Below, in pieces: positions 48,661-60,665 of a stretch of 64,000 bases of DNA. How positions within the stretch are numbered: the first letter of the stretch is position 1; the number at the start of each line of letters is the position of its first letter. The DNA is from Tamarix chinensis (lineage: Eukaryota > Streptophyta > Magnoliopsida > Caryophyllales > Tamaricaceae): NCBI GenBank assembly GCA_030549775.1, contig CM060172.1, forward strand, positions 57,603,523 to 57,667,522, read 5' to 3'. A model generated the notes under the pieces. The model was not told where the DNA came from, searched no databases, and was given only the letters and a program-made list of their open reading frames with translations. Both the position numbers and the translations under genes were made by a program.

Positions 48661-49340
48661 TCGATTATTCGAGTGCTCGTATTTTAATTGTTACTGCTAA
48701 GTTCTTTTTCACTTTTGGTTCGATATCTGTTGTTTTTGCTAACCCTACTTTGAATTGTGAAATTTTAAGGTTTGCAAACGACAAAGGCTTTATCGATTTC
48801 CATTGTTCTTAAACCGGCGATTGAATTATTTTTGTCCGTTCTTTCGAAGTTCCTGAAAGAAACCGTAATCGACCTAGGGTTTGGTCAAGAATTTGAATCT
48901 TGACTAATTTTGAGACGAATTTTTGTTGGTAACCTCGAATCGTAATTTTCTTGTTATATACTACTGTATACTATAATTAATTTCCAATTTCTTTCAAAAT
49001 AATATTTTGTTCGTTTGATAAGTATTCAGGCGAAATAGCCGGCGAACCTTTTGGTTTCGGGAAAGAAGTAAGACCTCCAAGAAGAGGGGTCCCTAATTAA
49101 GTGGATTATTTGCTTAAGCATTCGCGGTAATATCGTTCCCTTTCATTTATCTATCATTGTCGAATTGATATTTGCCTCGAAAATTCGGAGTAAGCTGTAT
49201 TATTGATATATCTACTAGTCATTGATACTATGGTAATTTATTATAATTAGTCTCTATGTTATGTCTGTCTGAATTTGTTAAATAAATTGATCTTGTTTAA
49301 TTAGCTGTTGTTGTGTTAGTTGATTAAGTTAAAGAATTTC
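48661..49340 (+). other. Untranslated leader of the CRM-like element
   Basis: About 680 bases without a credible frame, typical for the packaging leader of plant gypsy elements. No motif is recognised. Confidence 0.7.
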
Positions 49341-50642
49341 ATGATGTCTAACAATGGACAGTCTGTTAATCAATCCGTTTCCAGTAATGACCTATTAGAA
49401 ACCCTTAGGACTTTTCAAGAACAAATGACTGCTCAATTTGCTATATTATCTGCTAATTTAGAACAAAGAATAGGAGAACAGGAAATAAGAATTAATGAGT
49501 TACAACATAATAGAGTTGAAACTAACCAAGTAGGGGTATTAGAAAGGACTCCTATGGACCCTAGGATTAGAATTCCACCCATAGCTAATCTAGAAGAGTT
49601 GGAAGATCAAGTATCTAATAATAGTGATAGGGTACCTAGGCAGAACAATAGACAAGATAGGGAGTTAGAGTTCATTGATAGGAATCTAAATAATCTTAAG
49701 CTTAGTATACCTAGGTTCAATGGCAGGAATGACCCTGATTATTATTTTGAGTGGGAAAGGAGAATAGAACTAGCAAAGGAGAATAATTATTCAAAAGAGA
49801 AGAAAATTAAGGTAGCTGTAGTAGAATTTACTGAGTATGCTTCCTCTTGGTATCATAATTTGGTGTTAACTAGACGTAGGTGTGGGGAGCCACCTATACA
49901 TACTTGGGAAGAATTTAAGATTTTAATGAGAAAGAGGTTTGTGCCAAGTTACTATTATAGGGAATAACATAAGAGATTACAAATAATTAGTCAAGGAATG
50001 AGGACAGTGGATGATTACTATAAGGAATTAGAGGTCTTAATTATTAAGACAGGAATTATTGAGGATGATGATTCTACCATGGCTAGGTTTCTGAGTGGAC
50101 TAAATTCTGAGATAGCTGAAAAAGTAGAATTATTTTTTTGTGGAACTTTAGGTGAAATGGTAAACATAGCTACTAAAATAGAGATTCAATTAAGGAAGTT
50201 TAGACAATATAAACCCCTTGGGATTGGGTTTAAGAGTACAGTAAGGAGAAACTTTGGGGGAACTACTTCTGGAAACTGAAAGAATACTAGTAAGGTTAAA
50301 TCTAGAGGTAGGAATAATGAAGCTAAGGTAGGAAATAAGTTTGAAAAGGGTAAGAATGTGATAACAAACCTTGTGAATGGACCAAACAGAACTAGGGATA
50401 TTAAATATTTTAGATGTGGAGGATTGGGACATATAGCTTCTGAGTGTCCAAACAAGAGAAACATTTTAATTAGAGAATCTGGACACATAGAATCTGAATC
50501 TAAAGAGGAAGATGTAGAGATTAGTGTAGTCAGAGAAGATGATAATGATTCAGAAGAAGAAATAGAATTGCCAGTGAGTAGGGATCTTTTTGTAGTACGT
50601 AGGGCTTTAAACAATAACAAATTACCTGATTCTAATGCTATA
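49341..50642 (+). pseudogene. gag: gag pseudogene of the CRM-like element
   Basis: The likely start is the ATG pair at 49341-49346 (MMSNNGQS). A glutamine-rich, coiled-coil-like stretch follows ('RIGEQEIRINELQHN'), then the capsid region ('IPRFNGRNDPDYYFEWERRIEL', 'WYHNLVLTRRR'). The same frame continues after a stop at 49965 ('RTVDDYYKELEVLI') and after another at 50277. The zinc knuckle region near 50400-50450 reads YFRCGGLGHIASEC: the first cysteine is tyrosine, so the metal site is incomplete. A third stop at 50643 separates gag from protease. Gag would form the particle in the cytoplasm; this copy cannot. Confidence 0.85.
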
Positions 50643-50645
50643 TAG

Positions 50646-50936
50646 AGAGAAAATATATTTCATACTAGGTGTTTAATTGATGATAAATGCTTTAACATGG
50701 CCATAGATAGTGGTAGTTGTATTAATGCTGCTAGTACCTTTTTAGTGTCTAAGTTAGGTTTAACAACTACTAAACATCCAAAACCATATAGATTGCAATG
50801 GCTTAATGAGTTGGGAGATGTCAAAGTTAGTCAACAAGTTTTAGTAAACTTAAAATTAGGAAAATATGAAGATTCTGTTTTATGTGATATAGTTCATATG
50901 CATGCTGCTCACTTGTTGTTAGGTAGACCTTGGTAA
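50646..50936 (+). pseudogene. Retroviral-type aspartic protease fragment
   Basis: Same frame as gag. The active-site motif IDSGS lies at about 50703-50717 (catalytic Asp at 50706) and the C-terminal flap-end motif HLLLGRPW just before the stop at 50934. The fold is that of the pepsin-like retropepsin family, which cuts the polyprotein. The upstream and downstream stops isolate it. Confidence 0.8.
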
Positions 50937-51017
50937 TATGATAGAAGGGTAATACATGATGGTTATAAGAATAGATATACAGTACAGAAGGATGATAGGA
51001 AGATTGTTTTAGCACCT

Positions 51018-52007
51018 ATGACTCTAAAAAAGATAATTGAGGATCAAATTAAAATTAAGTCTGATTACAAGGAATTATCTAAACCTAGTTTGGAGACTGA
51101 TATTAGTTCAAAGGACATAAAAGGAACATCTGGGTTTTATGCTAAAAGTAAGGATGTAGGAAAGGCTATGAAGAGAAATGCCAATGTGTATTTGATGGTT
51201 TATAAGGAATGTTATGGATGTCAGTTAGGAATAAGTGAAGAAATACCTAGTATAGTAAAACAATTATTGGAAGAATATAGTGAATTGTTTCCTGAGGACA
51301 TTCCTAGTGGATTACCTCCATTAAGGGGAATAGAGCATCAAATAGATTTTATTCCAGGAGCTGTTATACCAAACAGACCTGCTTATAGGGCTAATCCTGA
51401 GGAAGTTAAGGAATTAAAAAGGCAGGTTTCTGAATTATTAAGTAAGGGATACATTAAGGAATCTATGAGTCCTTGTGCAATACCTGTGTTATTAGTACCT
51501 AAAAAGGATGGTAGTTGGAGGATGTGTGTGGATAGTAGGGCAGTAAATAAAATAACTATAAAGTATAGATATCCTATACCTAGGCTTGATGAAATGTTGG
51601 GTCAATTACATGGTGCTGTTGTATTTTCGAAAATAGATTTAAAAAGTGGATATCATCAAATTAGAATGAAACCAGGAGATGAGTGGAAGACAGCTTTTAA
51701 AACAAAATTTGGATTATATGAATGGTTAGTGATGCCTTTTGGGTTATCAAATGCTCCTAGTACTTTTATGAGGCTTATGAACTATGTTTTGAGGGAGTTT
51801 ATTGGAAAATTTGTGGTTGTTTATTTTGATGACATACTTATATATAGTAAGTCTTTAGAGGAACACTTGAGACACTTAAGGATTATTTTGGATGTGTTTA
51901 AGACAGAACAACTTTATGCTACTTTAACAAAGTCTAGATTTTGTCTGGAAAATGTGGTTTTCTTAGGATTTGTGGTAGGAAAAGATGGCTCATTTTATAC
52001 CTTGTAA
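51018..52007 (+). pseudogene. pol: Reverse transcriptase of the CRM-like element, RNase H lost
   Basis: A 330-codon open frame, still in gag phase. After a linker, '[13 protein letters not shown]' opens the polymerase domain. Key motifs are '[20 protein letters not shown]', '[13 protein letters not shown]' (catalytic Asp near residue 207) and YFDD at 51822-51833 (residues 269-272). The palm motifs are intact. Translation ends shortly after '[10 protein letters not shown]', where the sequence jumps into integrase at about 51980-51988. The RNase H domain and the connection are absent. Confidence 0.9.
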
Positions 52008-52770
52008 TAAAACAAATGATGATGTGGCTGAATTATTTTTTTCTAATGTAGTTAAATTGCATGGCATTCCTAAGACTATAGTTTCAGATAGGGATGTTAA
52101 AATTTTGAGTCATTTCTGGAAGGTTTTGTGGGGAAAATTAGGAACTAAATTATTGTTTTTACAACTTATCACCCTCAAACTGATGGACAAACTGAGGTAG
52201 TAAATAGAACATTAGGTAATATGTTCAGGGTTGTCCTTGGAAAGAATCTTAAACAGTGGGAATATGTTTTACCTCAGGTAGAGTTTGCTTATAATAGGAC
52301 TTTGCATTCTACAGCTAATAAAACTCCATTTGAAATTGTGTATGGTTTTAATCCTTTAACTCCTTTAGACTTAAGTCCTTTACCTTATGCTGATTTGTAA
52401 AATTTTGATGCTAAATCTAGAGCTAATAATATGAAAAGTTACATGAGTCAGTAATTCAACAAATCAATAAAAAGGTGCAGCAAATGGCTAAAAATGCTAA
52501 TAAAAGGAGGAGAAAAATGATTTTTAAACCAGGGGACTTAGTTTGGGTACACCTTAGGAAGGAGAGGTTTCCAAATTTTAGGAAGTCAAAATTAGATTCT
52601 AGAGGAGATGGGCCATTTATTGTGTTAGAGAAAATAAATGACAATGTTTATAAGATTGATTTACCTGCTAAATTTGGGAATGCTAGTAACTCTTTTAATG
52701 TGGCTGATCTTAGTACATTTCTAGGACTTATTCAGGTTTCAGAGGTGAAACATTTTCAAGAAGAGGGGAA
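51985..52770 (+). pseudogene. pol: Integrase remnant (partial core plus GPF/Y C-terminus)
   Basis: It starts inside the core at '[10 protein letters not shown]'. The N-terminal zinc-binding HHCC domain and the first catalytic Asp are missing. The second Asp ('IVSDRD', 52087) and the Glu ('[12 protein letters not shown]', 52194) remain. They are 107 bases apart, one short of the 108 expected for D35E, which pinpoints a one-base deletion between them. Further breaks are a stop near 52398 and a frameshift near 52440. The C-terminal part (52475 onward, 'GDLVWVHLRKERFP', 'GDGPFIVLEKINDNVY') is the GPF/Y module. No chromodomain follows. Confidence 0.88.
52761..52770 (+). other. Polypurine tract of the CRM-like element
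   Basis: AAGAGGGGAA directly abuts the 3' LTR start at 52771, as required for plus-strand priming. Confidence 0.9.
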
Positions 52771-53611
52771 TGATATGAATCTTAAAAATTTATACTTAAT
52801 TAATATTGATAATTGCTGTGAATCATTTATTACTTATAATTGTTTGTCTTATTTGTGTGAATAAATAGGAATTTGATGCAGCACATGGATTCTGTGGATT
52901 CAGGATGCAGCTGTTGGAGTGTTGCAGATTATGTAATTTTTGTTAATTGTATGTAAATCCCATGTGATGCATTCGCTAGTCGAATTGGCTAATGGAAATT
53001 AGGTCGGTTGTATAATCCGCCACCCGGTCCATAATAATGGATTAGATGGATTGTTGATTAATCCATCCTTAATATCCATGATTAGCTAGAATTAATTTAG
53101 CTGATGGGAATTAATGCCTAAATATTATCTTGTAATTTGGGGAAGACTTTGATGTATTTTTTTTTAGGCTGGTCGAGTGTCCATTTTCGACCCATATTTC
53201 GACCCATTCCCCAATTGTGTTGTTGGGCTGTATCGTGCGTTTGGGCTGGCTGTATGGTGTATTTTTATACGGTATGTGCACTTATATAAATAGGATATAT
53301 ACGATGTAATACGCACAACTTTTGGACTGATATACGATACTCTCTTGTTTTCTCTCGATTCTTCTCTCGCGATCTCTCTCTCTCTCTCTCTCGGCGAACC
53401 TCTCACTCGCTTCTTCTCTGCTCCGTCTATTCTCTGTATTTGATCAATCTTGATCGTTCTTTCTCTCGAATTCAGTTGTCGTTGTAAAACTGTGCCTCTG
53501 AATCTTTGGATCTTCCTTTGGGAGTTTTCCTTAGGCTAAATCCGACGAATCAAACCCCGCGCTCGATTAATTTCTTCGGTCCTTTCGTGAAACCCTAACA
53601 GGTTTCCATCA
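52771..53611 (+). repeat. 3' LTR of the CRM-like element
   Basis: Begins TGATATGAATC and ends GGTTTCCATCA, five bases longer than the 5' LTR owing to small indels, including a longer CT run at 53373. The integrase frame continues without a stop to 52864 inside this LTR. Confidence 0.92.
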
Positions 53612-53616
53612 CAATT
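53612..53616. repeat. Target-site duplication of the CRM-like element, right copy
   Basis: CAATT, identical to 47805-47809. Confidence 0.9.
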
Positions 53617-55647
53617 TAGTATGCTTGATTTTTATAAATTTTTTGATGGTTTTGGATTCAATTGCTAATATATTTGGTCAATTTGATAAAAGGAGTTCAA
53701 AGAGGTTGGGTGGAGACTAGACAGGTTAATTTTACTTATTTCATATGCTTGGATAAGAAGTAATTATACCTTTTTACTAAGATATAAAACCATGTGATGA
53801 CACATAAATATTGTTATGTTACTTAGGTTATGCTTTATGCATGGGCTTTTGAAAGGATATATATGTGTGTGTGTGTGTGTGCATTATACACTAAAATATT
53901 ATAGTATGTATGCAAGCATTATGAAAAAGTGTGAATGTAAAAGTATGATATTAAATAATTAGCATGGTTTTGACTTCTTATTTAGTATGAGATATATGCA
54001 TGTGATATGTATAAAAAGTTAACCATGTCAAATTGTATGTCAATACCATATTAGGTGTTCTATGATTATCACTGTATATTGTAACTAGAGTGAAAATATA
54101 GCATGTTTGTACACAATCCTGATTAGGGTTCATATATTATGATTGTTACCATAAATGTAAAATCATGCTATAAACCTGTATGCATGTGTTGCATGGAATA
54201 TATGACATGTTAAAAATGCATGATTAGGCTTTTACATGTAAGTTGAAAAATGCATATAGGATGGATAATATAGTCAATCACTAAATCTTAAACAATTTCA
54301 TATGTACTAGAATTTGTAAATTATTATCTTTTAACCTTGCCATGACAAATTCTCGTGCCAATAAAGCTTGGTACAAAATTGGATAATAATGGAGAAATTA
54401 GATTTTTAAGGGTAATTTGGTCATTTTCAACCTAAAACACCTAATATGAATAATTAGATATAGGATGACAGTAGAATGTTGATAAGTTAACCTTTGTTTG
54501 ACTTTGACCTAGACTAAACTATTAGCCTTAAGGTTGAGATGGACAATTAGAAATAAAGAAAAAATAGTTAAGTACATAAATGGAAGTTATTATATAATAT
54601 GCGGTATCTATGATCACCTTATAAAATAGTAATACATAAATTAGAAGACCTCAAGTTTGGGACTGGTTGATTTCTAGGGTCAGCTAACCCTAGAGATAAT
54701 GTATGTACCCTTGGTTTGTTTTGGTTTGCTGTTGTAAATTTATGCCCTAACAAGGCCCTATTCTACTCTGTAGGTAATCTGCGAGCCCTATAGGGGGTAT
54801 CGATACTTATGGAATAGGTTTCCTAGATTTAGAGGGTATTGTGTTTCCTTGTGTACCAGTATAACTAGAATATTGTTATACCTCTAAGTTGGATGGTGGG
54901 GATACTACAATGTCTTGTGTGTTGATGTGACCTATGTACTTTTATGTCTCTTGGTTATAAGTGTATCGCCTCAAATAATTAAAAATGAAAGTAATTATTG
55001 TGTAAAAATGTAAATGGAATTCTATTTATTCATTCAATAGCTCTTGTTGTACGCTACCTATTTTGATATATGGTTTGGCAGTCATCTTAGCACCTTACCT
55101 TTGTTTTAAAAATTGATTTGGATTTCTTGATATAGTAGTTACCTTAGTGCCCTATCTTTGCTATTTGGAGCTGATTTGATTCTATTAGTTTTTTCCATCT
55201 CATTATAGCATGATTTCCTTCATGTATCTTTGCCATGTACTCCTTATGTGCCTCATGTGGCCTTGCATGTTAGTGTTGTTTAATGGTTTACTTAGTACCA
55301 TTGCATTGGTAGGTTCATTTTCATGGTCCCCTACCTATTTAATAAAAAAATTTCACCATGTATGAATACTTTTAGGGTTCAACTTTATGGATTCTAGTAG
55401 GGGTTGAAAGTTAGGACTATCCATTGCTCACCTCAACATATTTTGATCTAGATATTTCATAGACTTTTATGTCCCATGTTATTTCCCTTTTTTCATATTG
55501 TAACTCTTTTGCCCGAGCTATTATATTTGTTAGGATGATGTTAATATGTAATGAAATCACTAGTGTTATTAAATTTTAAATGTTAATTTAAGCAAAGTAA
55601 TACTTTAGCCTTAGAACAAAATATAAGAATTGTAGAGGATGCCAGAC
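53617..55647 (+). repeat. Remainder of the E0 3' LTR
   Basis: Continues the LTR after the CRM-like insertion: 'ttgaagaggttgggtggagac' type sequence (shared with 56770), a (GT)n run at 53863-53881, and the late block ending 'gtagaggatgccagac'. No coding frame. It is cut by the start of E2. Confidence 0.65.
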
Positions 55648-56929
55648 TATAATACCTGCCTTTTAAAAACCTTCATTATAAACTGGTAATTATGTGTAAG
55701 TAGTTATAATAACTATTTTATGATATTATTTTTATTAAATTATTATATTAAGTGTATTATTATGAATATTTAGATATAAATTTCATTAGTTTAAAATTTG
55801 ATAGATTTAGGGATATTAAGTTTAGCTTTATTCAAAGCCCTAATCCATATCTATGTCACTGAATAAACTTAATTTTGATAACCGGATGTTTCTATTTCAG
55901 TTCAACTTTTCTTAAGTAGCAATCCAATACTAAAATATAGTGTGTTCTTATCCCTACCCTCCTCCCCCTCCACTTTCTTGTACGCCATCTCTCCTAAAAA
56001 GCTTTTCACCATGCCCCCATCATCTATTCCCTACCCCCTTCAACTCCCACCTCCACCTCCTAAGTACAAGGTTTGGCTCTAACAAACTTTTCTGACTTGC
56101 CTATCTTCTCTCAATCTCATCCATGTGTATATATATTACACATTTTATGTCTCAACAACTCCCTTCCTCCCTCCTTTCTCTATCAAAACTTAGCACCGCC
56201 AAACATACCTTTATCTCCTTCTTTTCTGCCTCCTCACCATTGCTAAACGTACCACACAACCTAGTAATGTAAATCACTATCAAACCACACCCCATTTCAC
56301 CAATTACCTCCATTGTTCAAACCCCTTCTACAAAAACCAAAGCTATCATTCCCTACCCCTGCATTTGACAAAAAAACTCCTGTAATTATCACCCGTTATT
56401 CAATAAACCTTTCTCCATGTCCTTTAGCTATTAAACAAACCACGCCCCTTATTTAACCTTAATCCACCAAACCCCTCCTCCTCAACTTTAGCCAAAAGCA
56501 ATAAACCTTCCCCCCAAGCATCAACCACAAGTGTCATTGCTCACCTCCTCCCTTCAACATTTTACAATAGTGCTCACCTCCCTTCTTTAGATCCTTCCAT
56601 CGATTACCTTCCCCCTTTGTTTCGTAAGTTTGTGTTTTTGTTCCTTGTGGCCTTGTTATCTTCCTTTGCTTGGTGATTTTCTAACATTTTTTTCTTTATT
56701 CTAGTGAATTTAGGTTGTTTTTTTATACTAAAATGCTAATATATGTATTGTTTGTGTTGGTATAAGGGTTTTGAAGAGATTGAGTAGAGGCTAGTTGAGT
56801 GGATCTTACTTTATTTCTTTTGCTTAGATAAGAGGTAACCATACGCTTCTACTAAGATGTGAAATCATATAGTGATACATAAAAGTCATTATGTGATTAA
56901 GGTATGATTTATGCATGAGTTTTAAGTGG

Positions 56930-56940
<11 letters not shown>

Positions 56941-56979
<39 letters not shown>
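56941..56979. repeat. (TG)n microsatellite in the E2 LTR
   Basis: Perfect TG dinucleotide run; a shorter run sits at the same place in the E0 3' LTR (53863-53881). Confidence 0.9.
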
Positions 56980-56982
<3 letters not shown>

Positions 56983-57930
56983 CCGATAAAGGTTTACGTT
57001 ATTTATGCAAGTGTAATGAATGGGTCTGAGAATAAAAGTATAATACTAAATAATTAGCATATATTTAACATGTTATTAAATGAAAGATATACATGTGTAA
57101 CATATGCATGTCAAGGATTTTTTTCGGGTTTTGATATTTCGAGACTATATGTAACACTCACAAAGTTTACTGCTAAAAATTTTTTTATTTTAAAAGTTAT
57201 ATATGGAAGCTAAGACAGTAAATTTTAGGGTACTGCCACTACACTTAGTACTAGACCAGCTTCCTTTACCATTCCATTACCAATTGCTAAAGCTAAAACA
57301 TAACTTTACTTAAATTTAAGAATAAAATTATAAATTAAAGTAGCAAAATAGTTAAGGAGATGAGTTAACCCTTCAAATAAATCCCACTAAATATGGATAT
57401 AAAAATGTTAGTCAAATGGAAATATAAAAAGGCTATAACAAATACAGAAACTTCTGGTTCAAGTTACCAGACATAACTTCAAATAACCCTACTCTCTTAA
57501 CCTAAACAATATCCTTGAATAGAACTTGAGAGCTAACCCGCAAAGGTCACTGCCCATTGAATAAGTAAGATCCCAAGAAATGAATCCTATAGTATAATAG
57601 TACTAAGTAACCCATTATATAAAACTAATATAAAAAGCATGTATGGAACACATCAAATGCATCACAATAATATATAAACATTTAATAATGCATATATTAA
57701 TTGAAATGCAATAAACATTTATATAACCACATACTTCAAGATCATACACTACCAATACGCATTCAAGTAGAAATAACTAGAACTTACTAATGGAATATCC
57801 AAGTGATGCTCTTTGTAGTATAATTAGAAAGCCACGTCATTCTTGAGTTATAATATTAGGCACAGTATCTTAATCAACCCCCAAATTCTCAATTCACAAG
57901 TAGCCCCATCAACATAATCAATGCACACAT

Positions 57931-58170
57931 CATCACAAGTAGGCACAAAGGCTGCTACCGAATCACAGATAGACACAAAGGCTACTATTGAATCACAGGT
58001 AGACATAAAGTCTACTACCATCTCACAGATAGGCATAAAGGTTGTTACCAAAACATAAATAGGAATAAAGGCTTCTATGGAATCTTAGGTAGGCACAAAA
58101 GCTTCTATAGAATCATGGGTAGGCACAATGGCTATTACCAACTCACAGGTAGCTACAAAGGCTACTACCA
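57931..58170. repeat. 30-bp tandem array in E4 (eight units)
   Basis: Units of the form ATCACAGGTAGGCACAAAGG plus 'ctactaccga' begin every 30 bases from 57931 to 58141. E3 has only about one unit at the equivalent place (41305). A 67-codon minus-strand frame across it encodes a repetitive peptide and is not called as a gene. Confidence 0.85.
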
Positions 58171-60360
58171 AATCATCCCAATAACCCTTTCCATTCAATT
58201 ATCAAACATTTCATTTTTTATTTACTTGAGGGGAGATCAACAAACCCAGAGACACTAAGGTACCTCATTCATACTTGCACGTAAGGTTAGCATAGTATCC
58301 TTCAGACTATCAACCAAAGACGTAAAGGTACCATCGTTGCACTAGCATATGAAGGTACATTATACCCTACAGACAATGACACTTAATTCATAAGTATCCA
58401 TACCCCCTATTTAGGTCCATAGAGCTAAATAGAGTAACATATGAGGCTTGGCTAGGTCACTATGGCACAACAGCAAAATCCATAAATAGTCAAGGGCTAA
58501 ACCACGTCCTTAGCATAGCAACCGCTATAGAGCCACTATTTCCGATCTCAATGTCTTTCACTTTAAGTATTAATATGTTAAAAGGGTGACCAAAAAAAGC
58601 ATACATTAATCACATATAATCAATTCTTCATACTTAACCATTTGTATTCATTTCCAACATTATGATTTAACCAAAATCAAGATCATTATTAGTGTCAACA
58701 TGAGAAGTTTACTAAGGCTATCCTAGGCTCAATTACTCATACTTGGGAACTTTAGGTCAAAATAACCAGAATACCCCTGATACTAAAGCTACCACTTTAC
58801 CACCAATTCCCATTAAAAAATCCATTTTATTTAATCAACTTGCTATAAAATTAATAACACATCATAAATAAATCATTCATCGTGTAATTAAGATACCTGA
58901 CACACCAAATGACCAATTTGCCCTTATTCACAATTATGCATGTAAATCCCTAACATATGCTTCTAGAATAATAGAATGCATGTTCTCATGTTTAATCAAT
59001 AAATAATGCACATCCTACATGTTTATGAGAATAATCATCATGGTATACATTAAATTACCAAAATAACCCTATACCATACAATAATGATAATCATGCTGAA
59101 GTAGGTATATCTAATATAGCAAAACCCATATGCTCATGCTTGATAATGGGCATCACATATCATGTATAATCATTAGAATATTCATAATGGTACACTCTAA
59201 TTTACCATAATATCCCTACTCCTTTAATCTTCGTAATCATGCTAGAATTTGTGGTTCTAAAATAGCAAAACCTCTATTCTTATACTTTTCATCAAATATT
59301 ACTCATCATGCATGTTTATTTGAAAAATCATCATAATATTATCAAAATTATCCTAATACCCTTAAACCATAAAGTTATTGATAATCATGTTGGAACAAGG
59401 GTTACTAAGATAACAAACTCCTATTCTTATACTTACTTATCATACATGTTTATTAGAAAAATCACCATGTTGTGTGCAAAATTATCAACATGCCCCTACA
59501 CCATAAATTATTGATATTAATTCTCAAACATGTGTTCCTAAGGCCACAAACCCCTATTCTCCATTATTATAAATATTTATAACATATTAGGCATCCAGGT
59601 TAAGGTTGAATGTCATGATATATCTAAATAACAAAATTGCCCCTAGGGCACATGGTAGTAATAATATTTTAATTATTTTGTCTATACGTACTCAAACTAA
59701 CATTTTTATATGTACATAACATACGACATTACTTCCTAATATTACGCCTCTTTTTAATCACCCTTTCACACAATTATCATTTTATACAGGACAATACACC
59801 TTCTTTTTCATTTTTCAAAAACATAAATATTTGTATCAAGTTATATCTAACACAGATCACATGTCAAAATCCTAATGTGCTAACATATGATATCCAAATA
59901 TTACAATGGAGAATAAATGTTACCTAAATTCCAACAAAATCAAACTTTACAAATAACTAGCTAAAAATGATTAGGCTATGTTAATAAATTTTTTGTACCT
60001 AAAAATAATATCACAAATACCATATTAATATTTGATAAATAAAATAATTATTTTTATTAAAAATATTTAGTCAATATAAAATTAACAAACTACCCTTATA
60101 CATTAAATATTACTTAAAATTAATAAAAATACAAAGCATAACTCGCGCTACATTTGTAGCTTTATCCATGCATTCAAAGGGAGGGGATGGTTTGGGTAAG
60201 GTTGGAAGTGGTGGTTGAAGGCCTGGGTTTTGGCAATTGGGTGCAGAAGGTGGGGGAGGAGATGGCTAGTGGTTGGATGGTATGGTGTAGATAGGTTAAA
60301 GGCAGAAGTGATGGTGGCAATATAGGTTGTTGGGAGAGGTGGTGTAGAGAAGGAAAAGGA

Positions 60361-60665
60361 GAAGAAGAAGAAGAAGAAGAAGAAGGGATAAGAAGGAGAA
60401 AAAGGTAGGTGGTGTTGGGGTGGTTGAGGGTGATGGTGTAGGAGGTGGGAGGTTGTTGTGGTTGGCGGTAGGTAGCTGGGATGAGCTATGGCGGAGGAGG
60501 AAGTGGAGGAGGATGGGTAGCCAGGTATAAGTGGTGGAAGAAGGATGAGGTGGGAGCAAGGTTGTAGAAAGAGGTTGTGGGAGGAAGAGGAAGAGGAAGA
60601 GGAAGAGGAAGAGGAGGAGGAGGAAGAAGAAGAGGAAGAAGAAGAAGGAGGAGGAGGAGGAGGAA
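60361..60665. repeat. Purine-only microsatellites (GAA)n and (GGAAGA)n in E4
   Basis: GAA run at 60361-60384 and a GGAAGA/GGA run at 60580-60665. Both lie in the strand-asymmetric tract that marks minus orientation. Confidence 0.85.

Larger units (their letters stand above)
47810..53611 (+). mobile_element. CRM-like Ty3/gypsy chromovirus, complete boundaries, inactivated
   Basis: 5,802-bp element with LTRs 47810-48645 and 52771-53611, 5-bp duplication CAATT, a tRNA-Met primer site two bases after the 5' LTR and a polypurine tract directly before the 3' LTR. The internal order is gag with CCHC knuckle, aspartic protease, reverse transcriptase, partial integrase with GPF/Y module. The order RT before integrase makes it Ty3/gypsy. 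The residue style, the lack of a chromodomain after GPF/Y and a reading frame that runs into the 3' LTR suggest the CRM clade. Stops, frameshifts and a large deletion make it non-functional. It is inserted in the E0 3' LTR, which resumes at 53617. Confidence 0.92.
12228..55647 (+). mobile_element. E0: outermost nested LTR retrotransposon (gag-only remnant), 5' LTR to broken 3' LTR
   Basis: E0 is rebuilt from four separated pieces: 5' LTR 12233-15214, internal region with gag 15215-16197, internal 3' end with polypurine tract 45899-45995, and 3' LTR 45996-55647. The preceding GACAT (12228-12232) would be its target duplication; the right partner is beyond E2 and outside the window. The two LTRs share starts (TGTAGTACCC and a decayed TGTCATACTT, both followed by 'tttgtagaaaccctaatta' type sequence), a CT-rich middle and the same late block ('ttttgatctagatatttc'). 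No protease, reverse transcriptase or integrase is present in the recovered internal parts. The order of insertions is inferred from interruptions seen directly. Confidence 0.65.
45996..55647 (+). repeat. E0 3' LTR, interrupted by Cassandra C and the CRM-like element
   Basis: It begins TGTCATACTTTATTTG, a decayed form of the family start, and shows the same blocks as the 5' LTR: 'taccatagttaggaaccc', CT-rich sequence, 'ggttcacttagtacc' and 'ttttgatctagatattt'. It stops at 55647, just before the expected end, where E2 begins. Net length after removing insertions is about 3.1 kb. Frames at 47400-47786 fall in the C-rich block and show no domain. Confidence 0.65.
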
